The notes beneath the pieces are model-generated. The model saw nothing but the letters and a program-made list of their open reading frames with translations. It was not told the origin of the DNA and did no database searches. Both the position numbers and the translations under genes were made by a program. A stretch of DNA of 64,000 nucleotides from Litsea cubeba (taxonomy: Eukaryota > Streptophyta > Magnoliopsida > Laurales > Lauraceae). Shown here piece by piece: positions 1 to 11,100 of this stretch. The stretch lies in NCBI GenBank assembly GCA_012931725.1, contig CM022948.1, positions 49,936,668-50,000,667 of the forward strand. The letters run 5' to 3'. The first letter of the stretch is position 1. Each line of letters opens with the position of its first letter.

Positions 1-360
1 TATGCGTCGGCAAAGATCTTTAATTTTTTTAATTTAATTTTTATCCGTTACCGACGATAATTTGCGTCGGGAAAGGTCTTTTATTAATTTTTTATTTTTA
101 TTTTTCATTTTATCGACGAAAAATGTTGTCGGCAAAAGTCCTTTATTTATTTTTGTATTTTTAGTTTCACATTTTGCCGACATATAATTTTCGTCGGCAA
201 AACCCCTTTATTTTATTTTTTAATTGCTTTTTAAATTTTTTCGATGACTATTTTCATCGGCAAAAGTCTTTTAATTTATTTTTTAAAATTTAATTTTCAC
301 TTTCGTAGACGAAAATTTTCGTATATTCGTCGGCAATGGTGTTTTTTTTTTAAATACCCT
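1..360. repeat. Subterminal CGTCGG palindrome array, left
   Basis: AT-rich DNA with about seven copies of a motif in which CCGACG is followed after roughly 9-12 AT-rich bases by CGTCGGCAAA. The same design recurs at 23,290-23,750 with GTAAA in place of GCAAA. Such closely spaced short motifs near CACTA ends are typical binding sites for the TNPA-class protein. That role is inferred here. Confidence 0.6.
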
Positions 361-729
361 ATTTGTCTTTTCATTATAATTTCCTATAAACCTGTTTATA
401 CACCTGCTCATATACCCATATTCAAGATAAAAATGCAATGACAAAACAGTTACTAGGTAAACAAACAACCATCAACATTTTTCATTAAATGATTCGTCTC
501 ATTAAACTAATATTACAATCAATAACGATACAGTCTGAAATAAATGTCCAATATATATACAAATAAAATGAAAAAAAGTCCAACACCCCAACAAGTCTGC
601 AGCCGACCCCAAAACTCCAACATTTCGAAAAGCGTCCATCAATCTGCAAAGAAAAAAACAACATTAAAATCTTTTCAATTAATTAAATTATAAATAAAAC
701 ATAAACATGTATATATAAAACTTTGTTAA

Positions 730-1998
730 CCAAAAGTCCAATTCACTAACCGTCAATTCCTACAAGTTACTTTTGCATTGAGCATGGCACTCATGCAGAT
801 CTTTGAGATGTTCGATGGCCGTTTCCCGTTTTCAACCTACGACGGCCTAGAGTTTAGTCTAAGTATTCAGAATTAAACGTTTTTAGGTTCAACTATCAAA
901 CCGGGAGTCCTATCTGCATACCGTCAGTTCCTACAGGTCTGTCTACCCTCGAGCGAAGTGCTTGTGCTGGTTTCCGAATTTTCCGGGTACCGTTTCCCGT
1001 TCCGAACCCCCCGGCGGGCCGTTTTCGAGACTAAGTGTTGGAAAATCACATGTTTCGTCACAATTCCTCTAACCGAGAGTCCTATCTGCATACTGTCAGC
1101 TCCTACAGGTCTATCTACCCTCGAGCGAAGTGCTCGTGCCGGTTTTCGAGTTTTCCGGGGACCGTTTCCCGTTCCGGACCCCCGGCGGGCTGTTTTCGAG
1201 CCTAAGTGTTGGAAAATCACATGTTTCATCACAATTCTCTAACCGGGAGTTCTATCTGTGTACCGTCAGCTCCTACAGGTTTGTCTACCCTCGAGCGAAG
1301 TGTTCGTGCCGGTTTTCGAATTTTCTGGGGACCGTTTCCCGTTCCGGACCCCCGGCGGGCCGTTTTCGAGCATAAGTGTTGGAAAATCACATGTTTCATC
1401 GCAATTCTCTAATCGGGAGTCCTATCTGCGTACCGTCAGCTCCTACAGGTCTGTCTACCCTCGAACAAAGTGCTCGTGCCGGTTTCCGAATTTTCTAGGG
1501 ACCGTTTCCCGTTCCGGACCCCCGGCGGGCCGTTTTCGAGCCTAAGTGTTGGAAAATCACATGTTTCGTCGCAATTCTCAAACCGGGAGTCCTATCTGTG
1601 TACCGTCAACTCCTACAGGTCTGTCTACCCTCGAGCGAAGTGCTCGTGCCGGTTTTCGAATTTTCCGGGGACCGTTTCCCATTCCGGACCCCCGGCGGGC
1701 CGTTTTCGAGCCTAAGTGTTGGAAAATCACATGTTTCGTCGCAATTCTCAAACCGAGAGTCCTATCTGCGTACCGTCAGCTCCTACAAGTCTGTCTACCC
1801 TCGAGCGAAGTGCTCGTGCCGGTTTTCGAATTTTCCGTGGACCGTTTCCCGTTCCGGACTCCCGGCGGGCTGTTTTCGAGCCTAAGTGTTGGAAAATCAC
1901 ATGTTTCGTCGCAATTCTCTAACCGGGAGTCCTATCTGCGTACCGTCAACTCCTACAGGTCTGTCTACCCTCGAGCGAAGTGCTCGTGCCAGTTTCCC
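730..1998 (+). repeat. 170-bp tandem repeat array, seven units
   Basis: The phrase CCTATCTGCGTACCGTCAG recurs at 909, 1,081, 1,251, 1,421, 1,591, 1,761 and 1,931. Spacing is 172 and then exactly 170 bp five times. A more divergent unit lies upstream at about 730-905. Each unit holds the phrases CTACCCTCGAGCGAAGTGCTCG and GGACCCCCGGCGGGC in GC-rich context, unlike the surrounding AT-rich DNA. Single or double copies of the same unit lie in reverse orientation at 20,850-21,010 and 22,230-22,600. This makes it a subterminal repeat of the CACTA element and not an independent satellite. The period is not a multiple of three, and the open frames across the array are by-products of the repeat. Confidence 0.85.
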
Positions 1999-1999
1999 A

Positions 2000-2740
2000 C
2001 TATGAGTAGACATGTTGAGGTACTTACGGGAACAATAATAAGGCTGATTGGGCATTGTTTTATGTCGAGAAAGTGAAGATACAGAAGGCAACCCTTGAGG
2101 TAACATTTTTGTTCCACATTCCCTCAGCCTATGGTGTCACTATAATATCCTTGTATATCAGTGCAAGCATTTAGATTACCTTGTAATCAAGAAGATAGAC
2201 TTGTAATCAGGAAGATCTCTTCCTAATCTCGGTGATCGATATCACAAAGATAATATTTTATATTTGTACATAATACTTGTAAAGAGAGGACATAAATGGC
2301 CTTGGGCCTACTTTATTGAATCATTCTTTCGGATTAGCTTGCAATCAAGAATCGTATGTGATTAGGAAGAGAAGCTTAATCCTCTCTGATTGATACACAA
2401 GATAATATTCCTTGCTTGTATATAATACTCACTATAAACACATAATTCTAATGCCACATTGCATACAGAAACTTTCTCAAAAGCCTCAAGGTTATTGGTT
2501 TCTCTGATATAGTTTATGTGGTCACATGGAACAGCACTGTATACTTGCCATTTTGGGCTTAAGCAGAAGCTGGTCAACAAGGTAATGGGACAACAGAGGT
2601 GTGTTTATAGTTCGGATGTGTTTGGGGATTGTTTGTAAATGATTTGATTAAAGGAAAGCAATCAATCAAGTGTTATTTGGACTTTTAATTGAATTGTTGT
2701 TAAGGATATAGTTTACACAGGTATAGGCCAGCAGTGCATG
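2000..2740. other. Non-coding stretch with a diverged direct repeat
   Basis: No gene seen. Two related segments about 160 bp apart (near 2,175-2,285 and 2,335-2,440) share the pattern TTGTAATCAGGAAGA, then GATAATATT, then TTGTATATAATACT. This resembles the end region of a copia-type LTR, but no paired LTR, primer site or target duplication is visible. Confidence 0.3.
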
Positions 2741-3700
2741 CAGAGCCGGCTCTGATGCCTAGTCACCCCAGTGCCTAGGGCCCCCCACATGTCAGGGCCC
2801 GCTCTGAGGGGTACTACATTAGGGCCTGGGCCCCCAGGCTTTGAGAATATCTTTAATATGACTCAAATGGCCCCAGCAGAGTTTGATCAAACCGTCCCTG
2901 GCCCCCAATCCAACGCTCCTTAAGGCTTTGACTTTCTATTCTCATTTTCCCATAAACCCAGCCGGCCAGCCCCTTTTCCAAAACCCTTTCCAGTTTCCAG
3001 CCCTTTGACCATTTTCCAAAAAGCCAAAACCCTGTCCCTAACGAAGAAGAGGAGAGAAGAATAGGAAAAAGAAGAAGAAGGAGGAGGAGGAGCGGCTAGG
3101 CGCCAGCTGCTGTAGCTTGTAGCATGCATAGGCGCATAGCAGAAGAAGAATAGGGATTGAAGGACCCAGGTCATGTACCTTCCTCTTTCATTTTTTCCTT
3201 TTTTTTTTCCCTTGCAAGTTGTAACATGCATTCGTTCGATCTCTCTCTCTCTTTCTTTGAAATACCTGCACAAATCTGTATTTTCATTTTGACAGGTTAA
3301 CTGTTTTCATAATTGATCTATGCATTTAGTAATTTTGATTGACTAATAAAATTTCTCTTGAGTTTAATTATAGTCTCAAGTTAGATTACATGAATGGAAT
3401 GGCCATTGGCCGAATGGGTTTCATTTAGCGTGGATTAATAAAAATGGAATGAATAGTTTATAGTTATGCATATTGTTTATCTTTGATTGAATGATGAAAT
3501 TTATTATGCTGTAAAATCCTAGCTTCTTGTATGATGGTTTCATGGAAACTGTAAAGTGGGTTTCCATTGTGAAAGTTTTAAATGATGGAAATGTTCCTTC
3601 TATAGAAAAAAAAATTACGCGTGTTTTTTTTTTTTTTTCTAAGACAGGGCCCAGTTTTAGGAGCTCGCCTAGGGCCACCCAAACCTCAGAGCCGGCCCTG
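2741..3700. mobile_element. Non-autonomous hAT-type DNA transposon with 8-bp TSD
   Basis: The left end reads CAGAGCCGGCTCTGA and the right end, reverse-complemented, reads CAGGGCCGGCTCTGA. Inner matches continue around CCTAGGGCC / CCTAGGCGAGC. Both sides are flanked by the same 8 bp, AGTGCATG (2,733-2,740 and 3,701-3,708). A CAGRG terminus plus an 8-bp duplication is the hAT signature. The 960-bp interior has no transposase frame and carries purine-rich and T-rich simple tracts, so the element needs a transposase from elsewhere. The intact target duplication shows it inserted as a unit after the surrounding CACTA DNA was in place. Confidence 0.85.
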
Positions 3701-5067
3701 AGTGCATGCGTTGTCTGAAAAATTGAAGATTTCTAGATTAGCGACTTCAATTAGAGTTTTTGTCAAAATTTGGGTTTCGATTGATGGGATTTGTGAGGGA
3801 AAGGCTAAGGGATCAGTATAGGCATGGAATAAAAATGAAGGTTTGATAAGGAATTTCTGGCTGATAATCAGGGTTTTTATGGGGTGACAAGACTAGGGTA
3901 AATTTAGGTATTTTTACTCCACAAAATTCCACTTGTATGAAAATTTCTAAAATAAAAATTCAAATACTAGAAAATAGGAAAAATCCTACAAATAAAAAAA
4001 AAGTGATGGTGGTGCATAACTAAATGAGGTGGATGTGCCTTAAACGCTTGTGGAACCCAAGGTTGCCCACAAGTGGTGGGGCTCTTAATAACAGAAATAT
4101 ATGCAAATTTTAGTTCTATCTCCAGACTTCTCTATGAATCTTCTTCAGGGAAATGGCTTGTGTTGTAGATCTACATGACATAGTCCCAAACTAGCTCTTT
4201 GAATACTAGGTTCTCATCATTCATCCCATAAGATTGACAGCTCAATACCAGCAGTTTGCACAATTCTAAAGAATAGATATCCTTTGTTCCTAGAAAAGAG
4301 ACCATGATTCTCATCTGCATACTTCGGGTATGCTTCACTGGTGCTCAATATTTTCTTGAAAAAAATAGCTTACCAAACAAATCAAACTTCATGTAAAAGA
4401 AAATGAAGGAAAAAGGCTCAAATTTTACAGTTAAGTGTCACAATTCGTGCTAGAATATCACTACTCCCAAAACCTAAACATAGAGTACGATTTGGCAGGT
4501 ATGAAGGAAACAGAATATAATAAGGAAAAAAAAAAAAAAAAACTTGCATCAAATATGTGCATATATGTCTAATGTGGATGAAGCACATTCCATAAATCCA
4601 TATCTTGAACTACATCATCCAACACCTTCTCCATTCTTCTCGTTGAGTATCATTGGATATCTTCTTCTTGTTGGCTGACCAGTTTAAGGAAGCCAAGTCC
4701 AACCAAATAAATAATTAGGTACACCACCCCAGACCACTCCCTGCCAAGCGTAACTTTACAATATTTATGTTCATTTACAACTACATATCACTTCTTTGGA
4801 TCCTATATGGAAGGCATGCAAATGCCGGCTGAATGGATACTAATCAAAGCAACAACTCACTATTCAAGTAGAAATGTGTACAGTCCGAGCATTAGTTAAC
4901 TATAATGCTTCTTAACTACAAAGTTCACTGAAAAGGTAAGGAAAAAGGAAAATATGCAAGCCAAAGTTCTCACCATATTCATCTTGTGGATCAGGATCAT
5001 TTTTTTCTGGATAGAAGGGCATCACAACAACCCATGTCTGTAAGCTGTATCTGACAGCATACAAGAT
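3701..5067. other. No gene recognised
   Basis: AT-rich intergenic-type DNA between the hAT element and the LTR retrotransposon. There is a poly(A) run near 4,528-4,545. All frames are short, and I see no paired repeats or splice-bounded exons. Confidence 0.4.
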
Positions 5068-5987
5068 TGTAAGTGCAAAAAATGTAACTCACAAGAATAG
5101 GGGGGTGCCTGCACGGACTTATCCAAGGAGATTCGGAACACCGATGCCTGCGCCTGAAGCCTGAGAAAAGAAAAAAGAATAGAAGGTCAGAGGACCCTGG
5201 CCTGGGCGGCGCAAGGCTCTCCGATGCCTAAGTCAGTATATGAACTGGACAGAGGATGGAGATTTTTGGGGAAGAAGGTGGCGTACCAGCGTGTATTGTA
5301 TTCGTTGGCCCCTTCTGCTTGTGAACTGTTCTTGTGTTTATATAGAGGAAGAGAGGAGGCAAAGGGGTAGTTGACTGTCTTGTCACAGCCCACATTGCCA
5401 GGTAGTAGGGAGGCGCGGTCCTATCGTAACCTACTTTTTCTTTAATAGCTATCTCATCATGGCTTGTCTCGTCCCATCCGGTCATATCCTGGCGCCTTGG
5501 GAGCTGTGGACGGTGATCTGTCAGAAGATATGGGCCGTGCCCTTGTCTTGTCGCACGTGCCGTAGCGTGTTTGAACGTCCATGGGAGGATGGCTGTTAGT
5601 GCCCGGTGCTTTTACCGATATGAGGCTCTTGGCCGAGATGGAGGGTCTTGCCGAGGTGAGGACCTGGCGGAGATGGAGGGTCCTGGCACTGTTGCCGAGG
5701 CGGACGGTTTGCTGCCGAGCTGGGGAGCCAAGGTCGGGAACCACTGACTTGGCTTAGAGCGATCTGGCAAAGGTGCCAAGGTGGAGGCCGAAGTGGGATG
5801 TTCTGGCCGAAGTCTGCCGAAGTGGAGCAGTCTGGCATTGCTAAGGCGTGCATTGCCGAAGTGAGGGGAGTTGTGCACAGGAAGCGTGGAACACGAGACC
5901 GAGCTTACCGGGATGGACTTGCTGGTGCGGGGGCCTGGGATGGAGCATCTTGGACGGGATTCTGATGAGTTCGGGAATTTCCCCACA
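5068..5987 (-). repeat. LTR (3' LTR in the element's sense)
   Basis: Direct copy of 8,563-9,482. On the minus strand a TATATAAA box lies at 5,337-5,344, placing a promoter inside the LTR. A long minus-strand frame at the LTR start (5,612-5,986) is repeated in the other LTR and has no recognised domain. Confidence 0.85.
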
Positions 5988-6599
5988 TAAAGCCCCCCCA
6001 GCTTCTGAGCTCTGAGAATACTCTTAGAGGTCGGAAGCTAAGAAGGGAGTTTCTTCAGTGTCTGGTTTGCCACCAACTGGAGAGACCGTGACCAGCCGAC
6101 CTGTCGCCAGAGGTGCAGTCTCGTTGGAAGTATTCTGGTGATGCTGCCGAGGGGGCTAGTATTACCTGCCAACCTGGAAACTGATACTGCTGCCGAGCTG
6201 AGGACTGGAACCATTGCCGAGCTGGGTGTTGTTGAGAACCGAGATATGCTCGTTGCCTGAGACCAGCATGAGGCCGAGCAGGTGACGTGGAACAGTCTAT
6301 TCGGCGCTGGCGGAGATAGAGAAGCCTGGACGGTACGCCAGAGGAAAAAATAAAGTTCTGATTCTGCAATTTCGCATTCCTTCCTCTATTTCTTTGTACT
6401 TCTGTACTTGTATTTTTGTGCTACTTTTGTGCACTTCAGTGCTTGCACTGCTCTTTTCTTCTAAAGACTGTCACTGGCCGAAATGGACCGACATTGGCCG
6501 AGACGAGCTGTCATTTGCCGAGATGAACCCAGAGTCTCGAGGATCTCGGCTATGCGAGCCTGAGTTCGGGAACGATCTCGAGGGGAGTATGAACCCGGA

Positions 6600-6835
6600 A
6601 TTTAGGAAGCGACTGGATGTATGAATCCGAAGCCTCTTCCAGGGTCAGGGACCGAAACTTTAGGAAACGACCGGATGTATGAATCCGAAGCCTTTTTCAA
6701 GGTCAGGGATCCAAACTTTAAGAAACAACCGGATGTATGAATCCGAAGCCTTTTCCAGGGTCAGGAACCCAAACTTTAGGAAACGACCGGATGTATGAAT
6801 CCGAAGCCTTTTCCAGGGTCAGGGACCCAAGGCCA
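6600..6835. repeat. 58-bp tandem repeat, four copies
   Basis: GTATGAATCCGAAGCC starts at about 6,619, 6,677, 6,735 and 6,793, an exact 58-bp period. It lies in the untranslated interior of the LTR retrotransposon, downstream of its gag. Confidence 0.85.
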
Positions 6836-6949
6836 GTCTCGCCGAGATGGAGAAGCCTGGGTGTATGAACCCGAGGGCAGTCTCTCTGGCGCTGGCCCAG
6901 ACCAACATGAGGCCGAACCTGCGTGAAGCGCGTAGCTAGCACGAGGGCG

Positions 6950-7135
6950 GTACCAGCATGAGGTCGTTTAATGCGGTCGAGACCAGCATGAGGCCGAAAC
7001 CAGCGTGAGGTGAAAACCAGCACGTGGACGGACCAGCATGAGGTCGTTTAGTGCGGTCGATACCAGCATGAGGCCGAAACCAGCATGAGGTGGAAACCAG
7101 CACGTGGACGGACCAGCATGAGGTCGTTTAAAGGC
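6950..7135. repeat. 80-bp tandem repeat, two to three copies
   Basis: ACCAGCATGAGGTCGTTTA begins at 6,952, 7,032 and 7,112, an 80-bp period. Shorter echoes of CCAGCATGAGG lie inside each unit. It adjoins a looser repeat of the GACAGTAGAGGGTCGTGCC type at 7,230-7,450. All are in the non-coding interior of the gag-only retrotransposon. Confidence 0.8.
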
Positions 7136-7475
7136 CAAGAATCCTGGGTGTATCAACCCGAGGAATTGGTGGCCCTATTGCCGAACGCGAGTCACGCCCG
7201 AGTGCATAAAACAACCCCAGGGTGAGCTCGGTGGCTCTGGATGACTGATGGCGGTAGAGGACCGTCCGATCAAGGCTGACAGCAGAGGACCGTGCCATCG
7301 AAATGACGGTAGAGGGTCGTACGATCGAAGCCGACAGTAGAGGGTCGTGCCGGCGTCATCGAAGCGGACGGCACCATTGAAGCTGACAGTAGAGGGCCAT
7401 GCCGCCGAAATGACGGTAGAGGGTCGTGCGATCGAAGCTGATGGGCGGCCGAAGCTAGGTGATGACAGGAGACGC

Positions 7476-8225
7476 CTAGCTGCCTCCCGAGCTGGAAGAG
7501 ACCTCAGCAGAGCTGGGGGCTGCTAGCGAGCTGGAGACATCCGCCGAGCTAGAGGCGTCCGCCAAGCTGGAGACATTCGCTGAGCTGGAACCTATCTCGT
7601 CGCTTTCGTAAAGGTGGAACCACTCCTGGGCTCGGGGTTCGTCTGCTTCCTGCCTGATGAATCGGTTTATCCTGGTTATCAGCGCTGCCATAGTGTCCAC
7701 GGGATACATGGCCAAGTCTCCCCGAAGCTCGTTGCCTGGTAGGAGGGCTTGTTGGAAAGACATGACTGCTATTGCATCTGAGGCATTCTCGATCTGGCTG
7801 TAGACAGCCCAGAACCTTTTGGCGAACTGCGTGATGTTCTCGGTCTGCTTCATTCTGAGGGCCATAAGGTCGGCGGCTGTCCTTGGGGTGACCCTGTGAA
7901 CTTGGAACTTCGTCATGAAGGAGCTTCGGAGCTGCTGCCAACTTTTGATTGATCCTGGGGGGAGTGCGCAGAACCATTTTAGGGGGAGGTCCCTGAGGCT
8001 GGAAGAGAAGATTTTGCAGTTCAGGTGGCCTGCACCGCCCCACACCGACATCCTCTGAGTGAAGTGCCGGAGGTGTGCTGCTGGGTCCGAGGTTCCTTCG
8101 TAAACGACAAACCTCGGGACTTTGAAATCTTCAGGAAGTGGGAAGCTTCTAATCTCTAGAGAGAAGGGAGATGCGCCGAAATCGTCAGAGTTCGCCTGAA
8201 CTTGAGAGAAGCCGGCCATCTCCAT
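7476..8225 (-). CDS. gag: Retrotransposon Gag polyprotein, 249 aa
   Basis: This is the only protein-coding frame of the 5,068-9,482 element. It encodes a capsid-type Gag of the plant Ty3/gypsy Retrotrans_gag family. The diagnostic stretch runs from about residue 30 to 190: PLPEDFKVPRFVVYEGTSDP, then HLRHFTQRM, LPLKWFCALPPGSIKSW, then SSFMTKFQ and a FAKRFWAVYSQI-type helix. A serine-rich tail follows. No CCHC zinc knuckle and no protease or polymerase follows, so the frame is shorter than an autonomous gag-pol. An in-frame stop lies 9 bases before the chosen ATG; the real start could lie further up after a frameshift. It would package its own RNA and rely on enzymes from related full elements (inference). 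Confidence 0.8.
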   Translation of the reverse strand: MEMAGFSQVQANSDDFGASPFSLEIRSFPLPEDFKVPRFVVYEGTSDPAAHLRHFTQRMSVWGGAGHLNCKIFSSSLRDLPLKWFCALPPGSIKSWQQLRSSFMTKFQVHRVTPRTAADLMALRMKQTENITQFAKRFWAVYSQIENASDAIAVMSFQQALLPGNELRGDLAMYPVDTMAALITRINRFIRQEADEPRAQEWFHLYESDEIGSSSANVSSLADASSSADVSSSLAAPSSAEVSSSSGGS

Positions 8226-8562
8226 ATGCTGTCATATTGCTTGCTCTATGCGTCGATCAAGCCACTCTCTGGAGTCGCGGTTGTTACCCGAGCTTTCGCC
8301 ATGGGCCCGGTTGCTTCTGTTGTCCTTCAGGATGCGCCTTTTGGAAGGTTGAGTCGAGGTCGAATCCTTAGAGGATGAACTCGATCGAGTATCCTACTGT
8401 TGGATGCTTGCTGGACCAGATCTTGCTCCCGACCTTCCCCAGCGGGGGACCGTCGGCAGCTGCGCCGATAGTGTCAGTGGTTTTTTTCCCTTTCTGGTTT
8501 TTCGAGCCATGGTGTTTGGGGAAGATGACTTTTTGTAGCCGTTCCCCACAGACGGCACCAAT

Positions 8563-9482
8563 TGTAAGTGCAAAAAATGTAACTCACAAGAATAGGGGGG
8601 TGCCTGCACGGACTTATCCAAAGAGATTAGGAACACCGGTGCCTGCGCCTGAAGCCTAAGAAAAGGATGAAGAGTAGAAGGTCAGAGGACCCTGGCCTGG
8701 GCTGCGCATGGCTCTCCGATGCCTAACTCAGTATATGAACTGGACAGAGGATGGAGATTTTTGGGGAAGAAGGTGGCGTACCAGCGTGTATTGTATTCGT
8801 TGGCCCCTTCTGCTTGTGAACTGTTCTTGTGTTTATATAGAGGAAGAGAGGAGGCAAAGGGGTAGTTGACTATCTTGTCACAGCCCACATTGCCAGGTAG
8901 TAGGGAGGCGCGGTCCCATCGTAACCTACTTTTTCTTTAATAGCTATCTCATCATGGCTTGTCTCGTCCCATCCGGTCATATCCTGGCGCCTTGGGAGCT
9001 GTGGACGGCGATCTGTCAGGAGATATGGGTCGTGCCCTTATCTTGTCACACGTGCCGTAGCGTGTTTGAACGTCCATGGGAGGATGGCTGTCAGTGCCCG
9101 GTGCTTTTACCGATATAAGGCTCTTAGCCAAGATGGAGGGTCTTGCCGAGGTGAGGACCTGGCGGAGATGGAGGGTCCTGGCACTGTTGCCGAGGCGGAC
9201 GGTTTGCTGCCGAGCTGGGGAGCCAAGGTCGGGAACCACTGACTTGGCTTAGAGAGATCTGGCAAAGGTGCCAAGGTGGAGGCCGAAGTGGGATGTTCTG
9301 GCCGAAGTCTGCCGAAGTGGAGCAGTCTGGCATTGCTAAGGCGTGCATTGCCGAAGTGAGGGGAGTTGTGCACAGGAAGCGTGGAGCACGAGACCGAGCT
9401 TGCCGGGATGGACTTGATGGTGCGGGGGCCTGGGATGGAGCATCTTGGCCGGGATTCTGATGAGTTCGGGAACTTCCCCACA
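8563..9482 (-). repeat. LTR (5' LTR in the element's sense)
   Basis: Direct copy of 5,068-5,987, same length. A minus-strand TATATAAA box lies at 8,832-8,839. The primer-binding-site-type motif starts right beside it at about 8,561 and runs down the minus strand. Confidence 0.85.
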
Positions 9483-9489
9483 CAATTTT

Positions 9490-9896
9490 TGTAGGGGATG
9501 GATTTTTGGGCCCGCCCGAGCCGCGGTGGGACCCGGGCCCCCCACTGGGCCTATTGTATACACTTCGGGAGACGGACTCCGTAATCATGCATTTGTCCCA
9601 GGGTGCACTTCGGGTGATTTTAAACCTTAATCATGCATCCCAGGGGCCTCCCCAGGATTCGAACCCGAGATCTCTCATTCAAGGTATAATCTGGGTGAAA
9701 CCTGGTACCACTTGAGCTAGAGAGATCTCGGGTTCGAATCCTAGGGAGGCCCCTGGGATGTATGATTAAGGTTTAAAATCACCCGTGGGACATATGCATG
9801 ATTACGGAGTCCGTCTCCCGAAGTGTATACAATAGGCCCTGTGGGGGGCCCGGGTCCCACCGCGGCTCGGGCGGGCCCAAAAATCCATCGCCTACA
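9490..9896. mobile_element. Head-to-head SINE foldback (long inverted repeat)
   Basis: The outer ends read TGTAGGGGATGG and CCATCGCCTACA. The two arms, each about 190 bp, are near-perfect inverted copies around a short centre at about 9,680-9,720. Each arm carries a pol III B box: GGTTCGAATCC at 9,731-9,741 on the plus strand, and at 9,655-9,665 on the minus strand. A single A box (TAGCTCAAGTGG, minus strand, about 9,708-9,719) lies at the centre and serves only the left arm. The arrangement is a tRNA-derived SINE of Au-like layout followed by an inverted partial second copy. No target duplication is evident. Confidence 0.7.
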
Positions 9897-11100
9897 ATGA
9901 TTATCCTCATTTTGAAACCATTCACAGACTTTAAATTAGCAAGTCCACGAAATATATCATAAAAAACTCTTTTGGGTATCCCCTTAATCTAACAATTAAT
10001 ACTGATTGGCATATGCCCTAACGAAATTTTACAGAACACCACAGCAATGAATGAAAATGCGATCATGGGGAAATCTAACCTGGCGAACACAGAACACCAA
10101 TTTCCACAAGTGAGCTGCTGCATTTAAATTGAACATGTTGACCCCCAATGTCAGTAACATCTGTTACATATGTCCCGCGATGGGAACAGATCCTAGGATC
10201 AAATTTAAGGGGACTCCACTGGTTACTGTCTTGCTTGCTTGAACCGATTATGCAATCATTTAAGAATAAATAAATAAAGAAATGTGGCATAATGATCCAC
10301 AAAGTAGTTCATCAGTGGACCTTGCCAGCAGTAAAAAAAAAAATCTCCTCCTTTTTATTTTTTTTCTTTAATGCTTGCTTACCAATTGTTTGACCAACTT
10401 CTGAATCTACTGACTATACTAAGATTTAAGGATCAATTTGGATTTCATCCAAACTCCAAAGACACCAAATAGTCCATTTCAGAGAGAATTTTGCAGAGAT
10501 CAACCAACACCATCAAAATCCAAGTTGAAAACCCAAAGCTCTCTAGACCCCTCAAGAAGAGAAAAAAAAAGAAGCAAAAATCATCAAAATCATGTAATAA
10601 GAAGCAATTAAACCTTCCAAGGCCTCCAAGTCTAAAAAAAAATCCGAACACATCTTTAAACTCCTAAAATCTGTAATCAAAAGCATATATATATATATAT
10701 ATATTAGCAAGATGGCAACATACAAATCTTCCAAACACACAAATCTGTTTGTATTATATTGACAAGGAAAAATAAGAGAAAATCCTTTGAAGACATTCAT
10801 CATCATCATCATTTATAATCTAAATCTCTTGTGTATTTGATGGGGCCAAACCAATATTCCTAAGGTCAAATTTCTAACTCCAAAATGTTCATCATATGAC
10901 AAAAATTTCGGAGTTACAATTATTACGGTAGAATTTATGGAGTGCAAAATTATGTCAGCATAGCTGACTTACAACAAGGAATCATAACTTCTTTTTATTT
11001 TATGGAGTAAAGCGAACAGAATGCATGACCAGCAACTATCATAGCATCTAAAACCCATGATCAGATTAAGAGATAACTACGATGAATCACCAGAGGAATG
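9897..11100. other. No gene recognised; AT and ATC microsatellites
   Basis: AT-rich DNA without recognisable genes. There is a (TA)n run at about 10,685-10,706 and an ATC run at about 10,799-10,812. Confidence 0.4.

Larger units (their letters stand above)
5068..9482 (-). mobile_element. Gag-only Ty3/gypsy-type LTR retrotransposon (TR-GAG-like)
   Basis: Two direct repeats of 920 bp (5,068-5,987 and 8,563-9,482) bound the element. It reads on the minus strand. There each LTR starts TGTGGGGAA and ends CTTACA, and a purine tract (TGGGGGGCTTTA) sits just inside the lower-coordinate LTR. The sequence next to the other LTR, TTGGTGCCGTCTGTGGGGA, is a primer-binding-site-type motif. The interior is only 2.6 kb, with one gag frame (7,476-8,225) and repeats, and no protease, reverse transcriptase or integrase. 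This matches the non-autonomous TR-GAG class. The LTRs differ at a modest number of scattered positions. The 5-bp flanks (AAGAT and CAATT) do not match, possibly because a foldback element sits beside the right end. Confidence 0.8.

Noticed and set aside
730..1998. CRISPR-like direct repeats
   Set aside because: Units are contiguous 170-bp tandem copies without unique spacers, and the DNA is from a plant.
924..2106. Many overlapping open frames of 60-176 residues on both strands
   Set aside because: They arise from the 170-bp tandem array; the period is not a multiple of three, so each unit reads in a different frame, and no domain is present.
5596..5986. Pro/Ser-rich minus-strand frames, repeated at 9,107-9,588
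   Set aside because: They lie wholly inside the two LTRs and duplicate one another because the LTRs do; no recognised domain.
8375..8659. 94-residue plus-strand frame
   Set aside because: It crosses the LTR/primer-site boundary of the gag-only retrotransposon, opposite to the element's sense.
9655..9741. Functional tRNA gene
   Set aside because: B boxes and one A box are present, but the cloverleaf stems do not follow; it is a SINE-type promoter within a palindrome.
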